The notes: generated by a model not told the origin, from the letters alone. DNA of 64,000 nucleotides from Chitinophagales bacterium (GCA_020636575.1 JACJXP010000006.1:1-64000), one strand, 5' to 3'; positions 51,045-59,902 are shown, numbered from the stretch's first letter. Numbers and translations are program-made.

Positions 51045-51082
51045 GCTTTCTTTTCAATTACACTTTTGCTGACAAAAAGATA

Positions 51083-51769
51083 TCAGTCAGTTCGTTTGTA
51101 CTTCTCTTTCATCATCTCAAAATAAATAAAGCCAAAACGCTGGTACCAATCCCGCATGCCAAATTGGGCCTCGCATTCATTGATCCCATTCAGGGCTCTT
51201 TGTAATGAAGAGATCAGTTCGGTATACTTTCTGTCATAGGTCTGATTAAAATGATCTACAGATGCAATGATCTCTCTTCTCTGTGCCTGCCAGGCAAGAC
51301 CTGTCACTGCATGAATGCCGGAAACATTATCGCCAAATGAAATGGCAGCATCTGTGAATTTTTTGATATTCATCCTGATGCAACTCATACGGGCCAGGCT
51401 TCTCCGGACGACTGTCAAATTACCAACATGACGCTGATAACATTCCTGGCACCCTGCCTGGTCTGCGCAGCTGCTGGGCATCATCGACGTAGCATCAGTT
51501 CCAAAATCAGGAACACACTCATTATTATCCAGGGCATTGGAAGCCTCATACATGTCATGCACATTATCATAAATATCAAGAGCTGTGTTCAGGTGGCCGA
51601 TACCATCGGAAATGATCTCACCCATATTCTCTAAGTGTCCCCAATGGTTCTGTATATTTTCTATTTCTGTTTCGCCCATTTGCTGAATGGCTTCTGCCAT
51701 TCCATCCTGACAATAGGCATTGTAGCCTGCCAGGGAGAAAAAGACAGAGATCAAAAAATATTTTTTCAT
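51083..51769 (-). CDS. Hypothetical exported helical protein with cysteine cluster
   Basis: The 228-residue protein has a signal peptide ending AGYNAYCQ. The mature part is mainly helical, with heptad-like segments (IQNHWGHLENMGEIISDGIG, NQTYDRKYTELISSLQRAL) and a central cluster of cysteines in SSCADQAGCQECYQRH plus Cys at NNECVPDF, MSCIRMN and NECEAQF. A disulfide-bonded periplasmic helical bundle is likely. No family is recognised. It lies between the M48 gene and another envelope protein on the same strand. Confidence 0.55.
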   Translation of the reverse strand: MKKYFLISVFFSLAGYNAYCQDGMAEAIQQMGETEIENIQNHWGHLENMGEIISDGIGHLNTALDIYDNVHDMYEASNALDNNECVPDFGTDATSMMPSSCADQAGCQECYQRHVGNLTVVRRSLARMSCIRMNIKKFTDAAISFGDNVSGIHAVTGLAWQAQRREIIASVDHFNQTYDRKYTELISSLQRALNGINECEAQFGMRDWYQRFGFIYFEMMKEKYKRTD

Positions 51770-51797
51770 ATTATAAGTTTTAAAGATCAGGATCTTA

Positions 51798-52412
51798 TTA
51801 TTTTTTCTTCATTCTGAAATACATCATTGCAATAATAACTACCAGCAAAGCAATAATGATATATAAAAGATACTCCTGTACAAATCCCTTTTTTCCTCCC
51901 GCATCGGCTTTGGAACTATCCGCATTCTTGTCGGCCGCAGCAGGATCATTAGAAAAGACAGAAGGTATTTCAAAATTCACTTCGTCTCCGTTCCAGACAA
52001 CAAGTGAATAAGTTACCGGCTTATTTTTAGCAATAACCATTATACCAAAATCATTCTCTGTCTTGAATTTATCTTCCCAATGCCCGCTGCTGCCCGTAGA
52101 GCCAGTACGGTCGGCATTGGTCCAGTTCTGTTTTGAAAGCCGGATCTCCAACGCATCACCTTTGTCATCAGTAGTAACCCCCACATACACCGGTGAGTAA
52201 ATGCTTAACTGGTTCGCAAAAAAATACATGGTGTCTTTTACCTGTGTTATTTTGGTAACATTCAATTGCCCTTTTGCTTTGGGCTGGTCAGGTGGGTTGA
52301 ATTTGTAAAAATTAAGCTTGACTGGTTTTATCTCTTCTTTCAGTGTAAATGGCTGTGCGTAAAGAAAAGAGGAGAACAAGATTGCCAGTGACAGTAAAGG
52401 CAATTTTTTCAT
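51798..52412 (-). CDS. Hypothetical envelope protein with C-terminal membrane anchor
   Basis: The 204-residue protein has a signal peptide ending SSFLYAQ, a beta-rich periplasmic domain (residues 20-150), a disordered DPAAADKNADSSKADAGGKK linker and a C-terminal membrane segment (LLYIIIALLVVIIAMMYF) ending in a basic tail. This is the arrangement of a type I membrane protein with the domain in the periplasm. No family is recognised. It starts the M48 neighbourhood, 28 bp before the cysteine-rich protein gene. Confidence 0.6.
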   Translation of the reverse strand: MKKLPLLSLAILFSSFLYAQPFTLKEEIKPVKLNFYKFNPPDQPKAKGQLNVTKITQVKDTMYFFANQLSIYSPVYVGVTTDDKGDALEIRLSKQNWTNADRTGSTGSSGHWEDKFKTENDFGIMVIAKNKPVTYSLVVWNGDEVNFEIPSVFSNDPAAADKNADSSKADAGGKKGFVQEYLLYIIIALLVVIIAMMYFRMKKK

Positions 52413-52507
52413 ACAGGATAATTTTTACTAAATGTAATAAATAACCGTGATAAGCTAAAGTTGCCGAAGCCCTGTTCACATTCTTCTCAAAGAATTAATT
52501 TTACAGT

Positions 52508-53227
52508 ATGACAAAGCTTTCCGTAAATATCAACAAATTTGCCACTCTCCGCAATGCCAGGGGTGGCAATAACCCCGACGTTGTTAAAGCCGCAGTGGAT
52601 GCGCAACTTTTTGGTGCCGACGGGGTAACGGTACACCCCCGGCCCGATGAAAGGCATATTCGTTATGATGACGTAAGGCAGATCAAAAAGATCATCACTA
52701 CCGAATTCAATATAGAAGGAAATTGCACTGAACAAAAATTTGTTGACCTTGTATTGGAAGTAAAACCCGACCAGGTCACCCTGGTGCCTGATGCGTTGGG
52801 GCAACTTACCTCAGACCATGGATGGGATACTATAAAAAATAAAAAGTATTTACAGGATATTATTGGCGTATTTAAAAAAGCCGGCATCCGTGTCAGCATT
52901 TTTGTTGACCCGGTAATTGAGATCATTGAAGCAGCGGCTGAAACAGGAACAGACAGGATCGAATTATATACCGAAGGTTATGCAAAACAATATGCTGCCG
53001 GAGAGAGAGAAACTGCCGTACAACCTTATAAATTAGCTGCAAAAATTGCAGAGGATTCCGGACTCGGTATCAACGCCGGGCATGACCTTGATCTTCACAA
53101 TCTTAAATTTCTTAAAGAAAATATCCCATGGATCGATGAAGTAAGCATTGGCCATGCATTGATCTGCGATGCTATATATCTTGGCTATGAAAATACCATT
53201 CAATTATATAAGCGACAATTAACATGA
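52508..53227 (+). CDS. pdxJ: Pyridoxine 5'-phosphate synthase
   Basis: PdxJ joins 1-deoxyxylulose 5-phosphate and 3-amino-2-oxopropyl phosphate to make pyridoxine 5'-phosphate (vitamin B6). The 239-residue TIM-barrel shows LSVNINKFATLRNARGG, VTVHPRPDERHIRYDDV, the loop VTLVPDALGQLTSDHGWD and the phosphate-binding region INAGHDLDLHNL and EVSIGHALI. The length and order match the family. It is a single gene, divergent from the envelope protein genes. Confidence 0.97.
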   Translation: MTKLSVNINKFATLRNARGGNNPDVVKAAVDAQLFGADGVTVHPRPDERHIRYDDVRQIKKIITTEFNIEGNCTEQKFVDLVLEVKPDQVTLVPDALGQLTSDHGWDTIKNKKYLQDIIGVFKKAGIRVSIFVDPVIEIIEAAAETGTDRIELYTEGYAKQYAAGERETAVQPYKLAAKIAEDSGLGINAGHDLDLHNLKFLKENIPWIDEVSIGHALICDAIYLGYENTIQLYKRQLT

Positions 53228-53283
53228 GACTATTGCTTTAGGCCTTATTTTTACAAATCATTTATTTATACTAAAAATAAACC

Positions 53284-53991
53284 ATGAAAAGAATTCTGCC
53301 TGTATTGATGTGCTTGTTTACACAAGCAACTTTTGCCCAAAATGTTGATGAACTGATCCAAAAATATGCTGATGCGTTGGGAGGCCTGGACAATATAAAA
53401 AAAATTGAAACCTGTAAAATGACCGGTACAGGTACCCAGCAAGGAATAACATTTCCTGTCACATTGCAGATCATAAACGGTAAGGCTATGCGACTGGATG
53501 TAGAAGTGATGGGACAGAAGATCATTAATTGCTATAATAATGGTACCGGCTGGAAACAAAATCCATTTGAAGGTATAGAATCACCTACTGAAGTTGTTGA
53601 TGATGAGCTGGCAGAATTAAAAAGCCAGACCTACCTGGCTAATCCATTGATCGATTATAAAGAAAGAGGCAACACTGTGGAACTGGCAGGCACTGAGAAT
53701 ATAAACGGCACAGACGCTAGTAAAATCATCCTGACAGATGCTGCAACAGGAAAAAAAACAACTTATTACCTGGATGCTCAAACAAGCATGCCCATTAAAA
53801 CAGTTAGTACAAGAGATATTAATGGTATGGAAATGGAAGTAGAAACATTTTCAGATGATCTCAAAGATATTAATGGCCTGAAATTCTTTATGTCGAGATC
53901 TCAGAAAATAGATGGGCAAGAGATCCTGAGTATCAAATTTGACAAAGTAGAGCTGAATGTGCCAATTGACGAGAGCATATTTAAGATGTAG
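53284..53991 (+). CDS. LolA-like exported protein
   Basis: The 235-residue protein has a signal peptide ending TQATFAQ and the LolA/LppX-like fold pattern: VDELIQKYADALGGLDNIKKI, GTGTQQGITFPVTLQI, VVDDELAELKSQTYL and TYYLDAQTSMPIKTV. This large group in Bacteroidota carries lipids or lipoproteins through the periplasm, or has unknown ligands. It is a single gene after pdxJ (56 bp gap) and is different from the operon LolA-like protein at 17818. Confidence 0.75.
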   Translation: MKRILPVLMCLFTQATFAQNVDELIQKYADALGGLDNIKKIETCKMTGTGTQQGITFPVTLQIINGKAMRLDVEVMGQKIINCYNNGTGWKQNPFEGIESPTEVVDDELAELKSQTYLANPLIDYKERGNTVELAGTENINGTDASKIILTDAATGKKTTYYLDAQTSMPIKTVSTRDINGMEMEVETFSDDLKDINGLKFFMSRSQKIDGQEILSIKFDKVELNVPIDESIFKM

Positions 53992-53997
53992 TTAGCC

Positions 53998-54435
53998 CTA
54001 TTTCATTAAAGGCAACGAATCAACAGAAACAAAACCGTCATTTGCTTTTTGCCAGCCATAAGTGGTTGCCCCATTTGTAATAATGAGCCAGTTTACGGGT
54101 AACCCTGCATGATAGGTGAGTATCTGCTGCAGGGTTTTTTCTGAAAGATCCACATCCATTGCTTTACATTCCACCATCAGCCAGGGCTGATGATCCTGAT
54201 CATATACCAGGATGTCAAATCTTTTTCTTAATTCCCCAAAGCGTATTTCTTTCTCCAAAGCGATCAGTGTAGCAGGATATTGCTGAACCTGCACCAGTAC
54301 CTGTAAAAAATTTTGTCGAACCCATTCTTCGGGGGTAAGAACGATCCATTTTTTCCGTAAAGGATCGAATAACTTTTCCTTGCCATCCATCTTTTTGATC
54401 CTGAAAGCCGGCTCAGGATATTCCAGCCTAATCAT
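53998..54435 (-). CDS. Orphan HsdR N-terminal-type PD-(D/E)XK domain protein
   Basis: The 145-residue protein is a free-standing nuclease domain of the HSDR_N_2 family: Glu61 in LEKEIRFG, Asp74 in RFDILVYD and Glu89-x-Lys91 in VECKA give a complete active site. The opening TPEEWVRQNFLQVLV is typical. No helicase, methyltransferase or specificity gene is near, so it is not a type I restriction system. Such solitary genes are common in Bacteroidota with unknown role. It is divergent from AMP nucleosidase, 31 bp away. Confidence 0.8.
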   Translation of the reverse strand: MIRLEYPEPAFRIKKMDGKEKLFDPLRKKWIVLTPEEWVRQNFLQVLVQVQQYPATLIALEKEIRFGELRKRFDILVYDQDHQPWLMVECKAMDVDLSEKTLQQILTYHAGLPVNWLIITNGATTYGWQKANDGFVSVDSLPLMK

Positions 54436-54453
54436 CTGTCAAAAGTAATTGAT

Positions 54454-54461
54454 TAATTTTG
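54454..54461 (+). promoter_or_regulatory. -7-like element TAATTTTG right before amn
   Basis: An exact TAnnTTTG match ends 5 bp before the AMP nucleosidase ATG. If used, the mRNA would begin at or next to the start codon (leaderless). It may also be a chance AT-rich match. Confidence 0.35.
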
Positions 54462-54466
54462 CAGGG

Positions 54467-55237
54467 ATGAAGACTAAAGAAGCAATAGTTGAGAACTGGT
54501 TGCCCCGATATACTGGTGAGCAACTGGAAAATTTTGGCAAATATATTTTGCTGACCAACTTCAGTAACTATGTGAGCCTGTTTGCAAAATGGCACAGGGT
54601 ACCTGTAGTAGGGAAAAACAAACCTATGCAATGTGCTACGGCAGATAACATCAGTATCATCAATTTTGGAATGGGTAGTCCTACTGCAGCTACTGTAATG
54701 GATCTTCTGACTGCCATTAAACCAAGGGCGGTTTTATTCCTGGGAAAATGCGGCGGACTCAAGAGGAGCAATAAAATTGGCGATCTGCTTTTACCTATTG
54801 CAGCTATTCGTGGCGAAGGAACATCGAACGACTATTTTCCACCCGAGGTACCGGCATTACCTGCATTCGCACTGCAAAAAGCCGTTTCCACAACCATCCG
54901 GGATTATGAAGTGGATTACTGGACAGGGACTGTGTACACCACTAACCGCCGGGTATGGGAGCATGATAACAAATTCAAAGAATACCTGAGAAAGATCAGG
55001 GCCTATGCTATCGATATGGAAACAGCAACGATCTTCACCGTTGGCTTTTTTAATAAGATACCTACAGGTGCATTACTGCTGGTGAGTGACCAACCTATGG
55101 TTCCGGAAGGAGTCAAGACAGAGGAAAGTGATAAGATCGTTACCTCTACATATGTGGAAAATCACATACGGATAGGTATTGACTCATTAAAGCAACTGAT
55201 CAACAAAGGAATGACTGTTAAACACCTGAAATTTTAA
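54467..55237 (+). CDS. amn: AMP nucleosidase
   Basis: The enzyme cleaves AMP to adenine and ribose 5-phosphate. The 256-residue protein is the short Bacteroidota form and shows the nucleoside phosphorylase-like segments INFGMGSPTAATVMD, FLGKCGGLKRSNKIGD, YAIDMETATIFTVG (ribose binding Met-Glu) and LLVSDQPMVPEGVKT with the catalytic Asp. The track frame can start at a TTG at 54449; ATG at 54467 is preferred. It lies 9 bp before the next lipoprotein gene. Confidence 0.9.
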   Translation: MKTKEAIVENWLPRYTGEQLENFGKYILLTNFSNYVSLFAKWHRVPVVGKNKPMQCATADNISIINFGMGSPTAATVMDLLTAIKPRAVLFLGKCGGLKRSNKIGDLLLPIAAIRGEGTSNDYFPPEVPALPAFALQKAVSTTIRDYEVDYWTGTVYTTNRRVWEHDNKFKEYLRKIRAYAIDMETATIFTVGFFNKIPTGALLLVSDQPMVPEGVKTEESDKIVTSTYVENHIRIGIDSLKQLINKGMTVKHLKF

Positions 55238-55246
55238 ATCATACTG

Positions 55247-55618
55247 ATGAAAAAGTTCCTTATCCTTTCAGCTATATCATTTTTGCTGCTCTCTAACTCT
55301 GATTGCAGTAAAAAAAATGCAGCCGCTTACCGGGGCAGACTTGAAATAAAAGGTATCTGCATGAATTATACGATCAGTGTTCTGACTGATGGATTTGATA
55401 CTTCATTAATAGCAGATAGCTGGACAGATGATGTTACTGGAAAAACATACCAGCATGTTTTCAGATTAGGTAGCCCCTGTAATTTTCCGGCTGATATTAA
55501 CGAGGGAGATGAGTTTGATTTCGTAATAGATACAACTTCGAAACAAGTATGTGCTGTATGTGAGGCTTATTATCCCACCCCTTCAAAATCACTCGCCATT
55601 AAAGTGATCCCTAAGTAA
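55247..55618 (+). CDS. Hypothetical lipoprotein
   Basis: The 123-residue protein has a signal of the form MKKFLILSAISFLLLSNSDC, with Cys20 as probable lipidation site. The mature part is beta-rich with four further cysteines (GICMNY, SPCNFP and CAVCEAYY), which could bind metal or form disulfides. No family is recognised. It directly abuts the ABC ATPase gene (the next ATG is the following base) and follows amn by 9 bp, so the three genes may be cotranscribed. Confidence 0.55.
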   Translation: MKKFLILSAISFLLLSNSDCSKKNAAAYRGRLEIKGICMNYTISVLTDGFDTSLIADSWTDDVTGKTYQHVFRLGSPCNFPADINEGDEFDFVIDTTSKQVCAVCEAYYPTPSKSLAIKVIPK

Positions 55619-57319
55619 ATGGCTGCACTCCTGGAGATAAAAGACCTGTCTGTTGATTTCAAAACATCAACTGAAACAGTTAATGCACTAAGAAATATCT
55701 CATTCAAAGTAAATAAAAATGAAATTGTAGCCCTGGTAGGTGAATCCGGATCAGGGAAATCGGTCACTTCACTTTCTATTCTGCAACTGGTACCTGCACC
55801 GCCTGCTGTTTATTCTTCCGGTGAAATTATTTTTCACGGTAGCAACAACAGCGCTACTGATCTGCTGAAAGCCGATAGAAAAACATTACAAAAGATCCGC
55901 GGCAACAAGATTGGAATGATATTCCAGGAACCGATGACATCGTTGAATCCTGTATTAACCTGTGGCAAACAGGTTGCGGAAACATTACAACTACATAAAA
56001 ATATCAGCAAACAGGAAGCGAAAGAAGGTGTGATCAACTGGTTCAGAAAAGTGAAACTTCCCGACCCTGAAAAAATATATTCCCGCTATCCACATGAATT
56101 GAGTGGCGGCCAGAAACAAAGAGTAATGATCGCTATGGCCATGTGTTGCGAACCTGATCTGCTAATTTGCGATGAACCCACCACGGCTCTTGATGTAACA
56201 GTACAAAAGACTGTTTTGCAACTGATCACAGAATTACAGCAACAATCGGGCATGGGAGTGATCTTTATTACCCATGACCTGGGAGTGGTAGCAGAAATTG
56301 CTGACAGGGCACTGGTGATGTACCGGGGAGAGATCGTTGAACAAAATATTATCCGGGAGATATTTCTAAATCCACAACACAAATACACTAGAGCATTATT
56401 AGCCTGCAGACCAGCTGATCAGCCAAAAGGAAAACGATTACCGGTTATTAGCGATTTCATGCTCCTGCCAGATACCATAGAAAAAAGTGAAACATCCGCT
56501 GCTAAAAATGCAACCGCCCCATCACAGGAAGTATTGCTGAAAGTGCAAGATCTGTCGGTGTGGTTTCCTGCAGAAAAAACATTTTTTGGCAAACCCAGCA
56601 AGTTTATTAAAGCAGTGAACAATGTAAGCTTTGATCTTTATAAGGGAGAAACGCTGGGACTGGTTGGCGAAAGTGGTTGCGGCAAAACTACATTGGGGAG
56701 GACACTTTTAAGACTTGTAGAGCCACACAGTGGTAGCATCCTTTATAACGGAACGGATCTGTTATCAATCAGTAAAAAAGAACTGATAAGCCGGAGAAAA
56801 GAAATGCAGATCATTTTCCAGGATCCTTATTCTTCCCTGAATCCCCGCATCAGCATCGGATCAGCTATTGCAGAACCTATGAAAGTGCATGGCATCCATT
56901 CAAGGCGACAGTTAAAAGAAAAAGTAGCTGAACTATTACAGAAAGTAGATCTTTCACCCGATCATTATAACCGTTATCCTCATGAATTTTCAGGGGGGCA
57001 ACGACAGCGGATAGTGATTGCCCGTTCCCTGGCTTTGAATCCCTCATTCATCGTTTGCGATGAATCCGTTTCTGCACTGGATGTAAGTGTACAGGCACAG
57101 GTACTGAACCTGTTGAATGATCTGAAAAAAGAGTTTGGTTTTACAGTGATCTTTATCTCTCATGACCTGTCGGTGATCCGCTATATCAGTGATCGTATCA
57201 TGGTGATGAGCAACGGGGAAATTGTAGAAACAGGAAAAGCAGAAGATATTTACCAACATCCCTCTTCCGATTATACCAGGCAGCTGATTGCCTCTGTACC
57301 AAAAGGCTATGTAGCCTGA
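55619..57319 (+). CDS. Double-domain ABC ATPase, peptide-transporter type (DppDF/YejF-like)
   Basis: The 566-residue protein fuses two ATPase domains of the oligopeptide-transporter kind. Domain 1 has GESGSGKS (41-48) and a LSGGQKQRVMIA signature, domain 2 has GESGCGKT (350-357) and a FSGGQRQRIVIA signature, each with its own Walker B and H-loop. The linker includes the PADQPKGKRLPVI segment common to DppD/OppD. No permease or substrate-binding protein is encoded in this window. Its partners must be elsewhere. Confidence 0.92.
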   Translation: MAALLEIKDLSVDFKTSTETVNALRNISFKVNKNEIVALVGESGSGKSVTSLSILQLVPAPPAVYSSGEIIFHGSNNSATDLLKADRKTLQKIRGNKIGMIFQEPMTSLNPVLTCGKQVAETLQLHKNISKQEAKEGVINWFRKVKLPDPEKIYSRYPHELSGGQKQRVMIAMAMCCEPDLLICDEPTTALDVTVQKTVLQLITELQQQSGMGVIFITHDLGVVAEIADRALVMYRGEIVEQNIIREIFLNPQHKYTRALLACRPADQPKGKRLPVISDFMLLPDTIEKSETSAAKNATAPSQEVLLKVQDLSVWFPAEKTFFGKPSKFIKAVNNVSFDLYKGETLGLVGESGCGKTTLGRTLLRLVEPHSGSILYNGTDLLSISKKELISRRKEMQIIFQDPYSSLNPRISIGSAIAEPMKVHGIHSRRQLKEKVAELLQKVDLSPDHYNRYPHEFSGGQRQRIVIARSLALNPSFIVCDESVSALDVSVQAQVLNLLNDLKKEFGFTVIFISHDLSVIRYISDRIMVMSNGEIVETGKAEDIYQHPSSDYTRQLIASVPKGYVA

Positions 57320-57425
57320 TAGATATTACAACTTGAAAATCATTCATTTAGAATATAGATTTTTTAGGTGATCTTCTTTGGGAAAGAATGTGCACAAGAA
57401 CTAAGTAAACAGCCTGAAAAAAATG

Positions 57426-57433
57426 TACCTTTG
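57426..57433 (+). promoter_or_regulatory. -7 promoter element TACCTTTG for the queA transcript
   Basis: Exact TAnnTTTG match 132 bp before the queA ATG. No TTG is found 17-23 bp upstream. It would give a leader of about 125 nt. Confidence 0.5.
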
Positions 57434-57438
57434 CCCGC

Positions 57439-57530
57439 CTGTAAAAGGACTTTTACAGCATTAGTCGTATCTGACCAAACCCGGCGCCGTAAGGCCGGTT
57501 AGGATCACCACCCCGGCTTCACCCGGTTTG
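57439..57530 (+). ncRNA. Structured leader upstream of queA, possible cis-regulatory RNA
   Basis: A perfect 9 bp hairpin (57439-57458, CTGTAAAAG/CTTTTACAG) is followed by a closed domain: CAAACC (57476-57481) can pair with GGTTTG (57525-57530). Inside it GCCGG (57494-57498) can pair with CCGGC at 57481-57485 or with CCGGC at 57513-57517, so two mutually exclusive folds exist. QueA acts in queuosine synthesis, whose genes are often controlled by preQ1 riboswitches, but the sequence does not match a known class. This is a prediction by eye only. Confidence 0.35.
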
Positions 57531-57565
57531 TGTCATGAGACTTAATATAAAACACTTATTAACTC

Positions 57566-58615
57566 ATGAAGCTTTCACAATTCCGTTTCGACCTTCCCCT
57601 AAACCTTATTGCTCAAAATCCGGCCAAAAGAAGAGAAGATGCCCGTATGATGGTAGTGCATCGCCACACCGGTGAAATTGAGAACAAACATTTCCGGGAC
57701 ATCATCGATTATTTTGACGATAAGGATTGTTTTGTAGTGAACAATACCAAAGTTTTCCCTGCCCGTATGTACGGACGAAAAGAGAAAACCGGTGCCAAGA
57801 TCGAAGTGTTTCTTTTAAGAGAACTCAACAAACCCAACCGCCTGTGGGATGTGATCGTTGATCCTGCCCGTAAGATCCGTGTGGGCAATAAATTATACTT
57901 CGGTGAACAGGAGGACCTGGTGGCGGAAGTAATTGATAATACAACCAGCCGTGGCCGTACTATCCGTTTTTTGTGGGAAGGCACTGAAGAAGAATTCAGG
58001 GCAGTTTTGGAAAGATTAGGTGAAACTCCTCTACCGAAATACATTAAACGTAAACCGGACGAAGAAGATAAAGAAAGATACCAGACTGTTTATGCCAAGC
58101 ATGAAGGTGCCGTAGCCGCTCCTACTGCAGGTTTGCATTTCAGCCGGGAACTCATTAAAAGATTAGAGATAAAAGGTATCCGTTTTGCAGAAGTTACTCT
58201 CCACACAGGCCTTGGCACTTTCCGCCCGATCGAAGTGGAAGATCTCAGCAAGCATAAAATGGATGCCGAGTATTATCATATTGATGATACCGCCTGCAAG
58301 GTTGTTAACAGGGCCAAAGAATATGGCCATCGTATCTGTTCCGTTGGAACTACAACCATGAGGGCTTTAGAGTCTTCCTTCACTGCACAAAAATTATTGA
58401 AACCTTCTGAGGGCTGGACCAATATGTTTATCCATCCGCCTTATGAGTTCAGTATTGCAGACTCACTGGTTACCAATTTTCATTTACCCAAAACCAGCCT
58501 GCTGATCATGACCTGTGCATTTGCGGGTTATGAATTAGCGATGGAAGCTTATAAAAAAGCCATCAAGGACAAATATCGTTTCTTTAGTTATGGAGATGCA
58601 TTACTGATCATCTAA
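57566..58615 (+). CDS. queA: S-adenosylmethionine:tRNA ribosyltransferase-isomerase
   Basis: QueA adds an epoxycyclopentane group from SAM to preQ1 in tRNA, the second-last step of queuosine synthesis. The 349-residue protein shows KLSQFRFDLPLNLIAQNPAKRR, FVVNNTKVFPARMYGRK, the VAAPTAGLHFSREL and VTLHTGLGTFRP blocks and GTTTMRALES near the end, all standard. It is a single gene with a structured leader and an intrinsic terminator. Confidence 0.97.
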   Translation: MKLSQFRFDLPLNLIAQNPAKRREDARMMVVHRHTGEIENKHFRDIIDYFDDKDCFVVNNTKVFPARMYGRKEKTGAKIEVFLLRELNKPNRLWDVIVDPARKIRVGNKLYFGEQEDLVAEVIDNTTSRGRTIRFLWEGTEEEFRAVLERLGETPLPKYIKRKPDEEDKERYQTVYAKHEGAVAAPTAGLHFSRELIKRLEIKGIRFAEVTLHTGLGTFRPIEVEDLSKHKMDAEYYHIDDTACKVVNRAKEYGHRICSVGTTTMRALESSFTAQKLLKPSEGWTNMFIHPPYEFSIADSLVTNFHLPKTSLLIMTCAFAGYELAMEAYKKAIKDKYRFFSYGDALLII

Positions 58616-58636
58616 AATGATCGTAGAAATAAATTG

Positions 58637-58667
58637 AAAGCCCTGAATTGATCAGGGCTTTTTTTTA
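58637..58667 (+). terminator. Intrinsic terminator after queA
   Basis: AAAGCCCTGA and TCAGGGCTTT form a perfect 10 bp stem with a 5-base loop and are followed by a T-run. It lies between convergent genes and may also stop the DUF3570 transcript. Confidence 0.88.
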
Positions 58668-59879
58668 TTTGAACTTCAGGTGAAGTGAAACAATATCAGA
58701 ATTCATTCCCGTTGTTCTCGTATAATGTCCATACCGGAGTTCCAGTGTATTCAATCGCTGTATTCCAAAAACACCTTTGGGTGGAGTGATCTTGAACCCG
58801 GCGCCATAAAAATTACTGTTGAACTTGGACAGATCGTAATTACTGGTATAAAACTCATCCGTTAGTTTGTGATTTCTATACGGCATAAAATAATCAGCCG
58901 CTGTTTGAGTATAATACCGGTAAAAAGGAGATACAGACAAAAATGGATTGATCTTTATAGGTGTCTCCAGGTTTACAGTATGTGCTTTAACTCCCCAATC
59001 ATCTGTATAGTAACGATAGAATCCCCGAAGAATGACCCTGTCACCAAGGAAATAACTTGCTCTGAATCCCAATGGTATTTTTATTCTTTGATCAGGAAGC
59101 TTTTCAATGTTTACCGAGTTATCCAGGAAATATACCCTGTGAAAAGGCAAGCCCAGGTATCCCTGCTGATAAACCAGGTCGGCAATAAACATGACCTGTA
59201 GCCGCTGATTAATGATCTGGGAATAAGACAGTGATCCGCTATATGAGTTCCTGTTTTTTGTTGGGTAATGTTCTCCTTCGTCATCACCATTTCCACCTCC
59301 ACCTCCGCCGGGTCTTAACTCAACGGGTAAAATATATTTTAGCCTGTCCAGGTATACCTGTCCTTTTGCAGTAAATTCTCCGTTCCTGTTTGCTGTTTTC
59401 TTTGAAAAATTCAGGCCTAACCCTGCTGATTGATAATCAAACTCTGTTGAGAAAGATAACCCTGCTCCAAAGGTCGTCCCTTTTTTCTCATCTTCTACTG
59501 ACCAGTTGAGAGATGGATATATCCGTGTATCAGCGTGGGATGCTGAAGAAATAGTCTGCGGGTTGATCTGATCTGAAGAAGCAGAAGTATAATGATCAAC
59601 ACCTACTTCAATATCAAAACTGTGCTTCCTGGATCTTTTGTCCCATTTTATAAACCGGACATCAATAGAATTGGACAGATCGGTCAGCTTTTCTGATCCG
59701 ATACCACCGGTCACTGCGGCATTATCACCATCCTGCCGGTAATAACTCGATACAAGATTAGCCTCTTCAAAACTGAGTTTCCTGCTTTTATATGAACTGC
59801 TGTCTTTTGAAGGGGTTTGAGCAAAGGATGCAAACAGGCTTAATAATATTCCTGTTACGGACAAACAAATTCTTCTCAT
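58665..59879 (-). CDS. DUF3570 outer-membrane beta-barrel protein
   Basis: The 404-residue protein has a signal peptide ending LFASFAQ and a 16- to 18-stranded barrel pattern with a SYYRQDGDNAAVTGGIGSEKL segment near the start, typical of DUF3570. A long Gly/acidic loop (ELRPGGGGGGNGDDEGEHYP, about residues 190-210) faces outside or the periplasm. Final strand ends IVSLHLKFK. It is the last gene of the thioredoxin-ApbE-DUF4266 operon and would form its outer-membrane part. Function is not established; relatives are found next to ApbE genes. Confidence 0.85.
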   Translation of the reverse strand: MRRICLSVTGILLSLFASFAQTPSKDSSSYKSRKLSFEEANLVSSYYRQDGDNAAVTGGIGSEKLTDLSNSIDVRFIKWDKRSRKHSFDIEVGVDHYTSASSDQINPQTISSASHADTRIYPSLNWSVEDEKKGTTFGAGLSFSTEFDYQSAGLGLNFSKKTANRNGEFTAKGQVYLDRLKYILPVELRPGGGGGGNGDDEGEHYPTKNRNSYSGSLSYSQIINQRLQVMFIADLVYQQGYLGLPFHRVYFLDNSVNIEKLPDQRIKIPLGFRASYFLGDRVILRGFYRYYTDDWGVKAHTVNLETPIKINPFLSVSPFYRYYTQTAADYFMPYRNHKLTDEFYTSNYDLSKFNSNFYGAGFKITPPKGVFGIQRLNTLELRYGHYTRTTGMNSDIVSLHLKFK

Positions 59880-59902
59880 GATGCTGATTTAGTTTTGATA
59901 AA

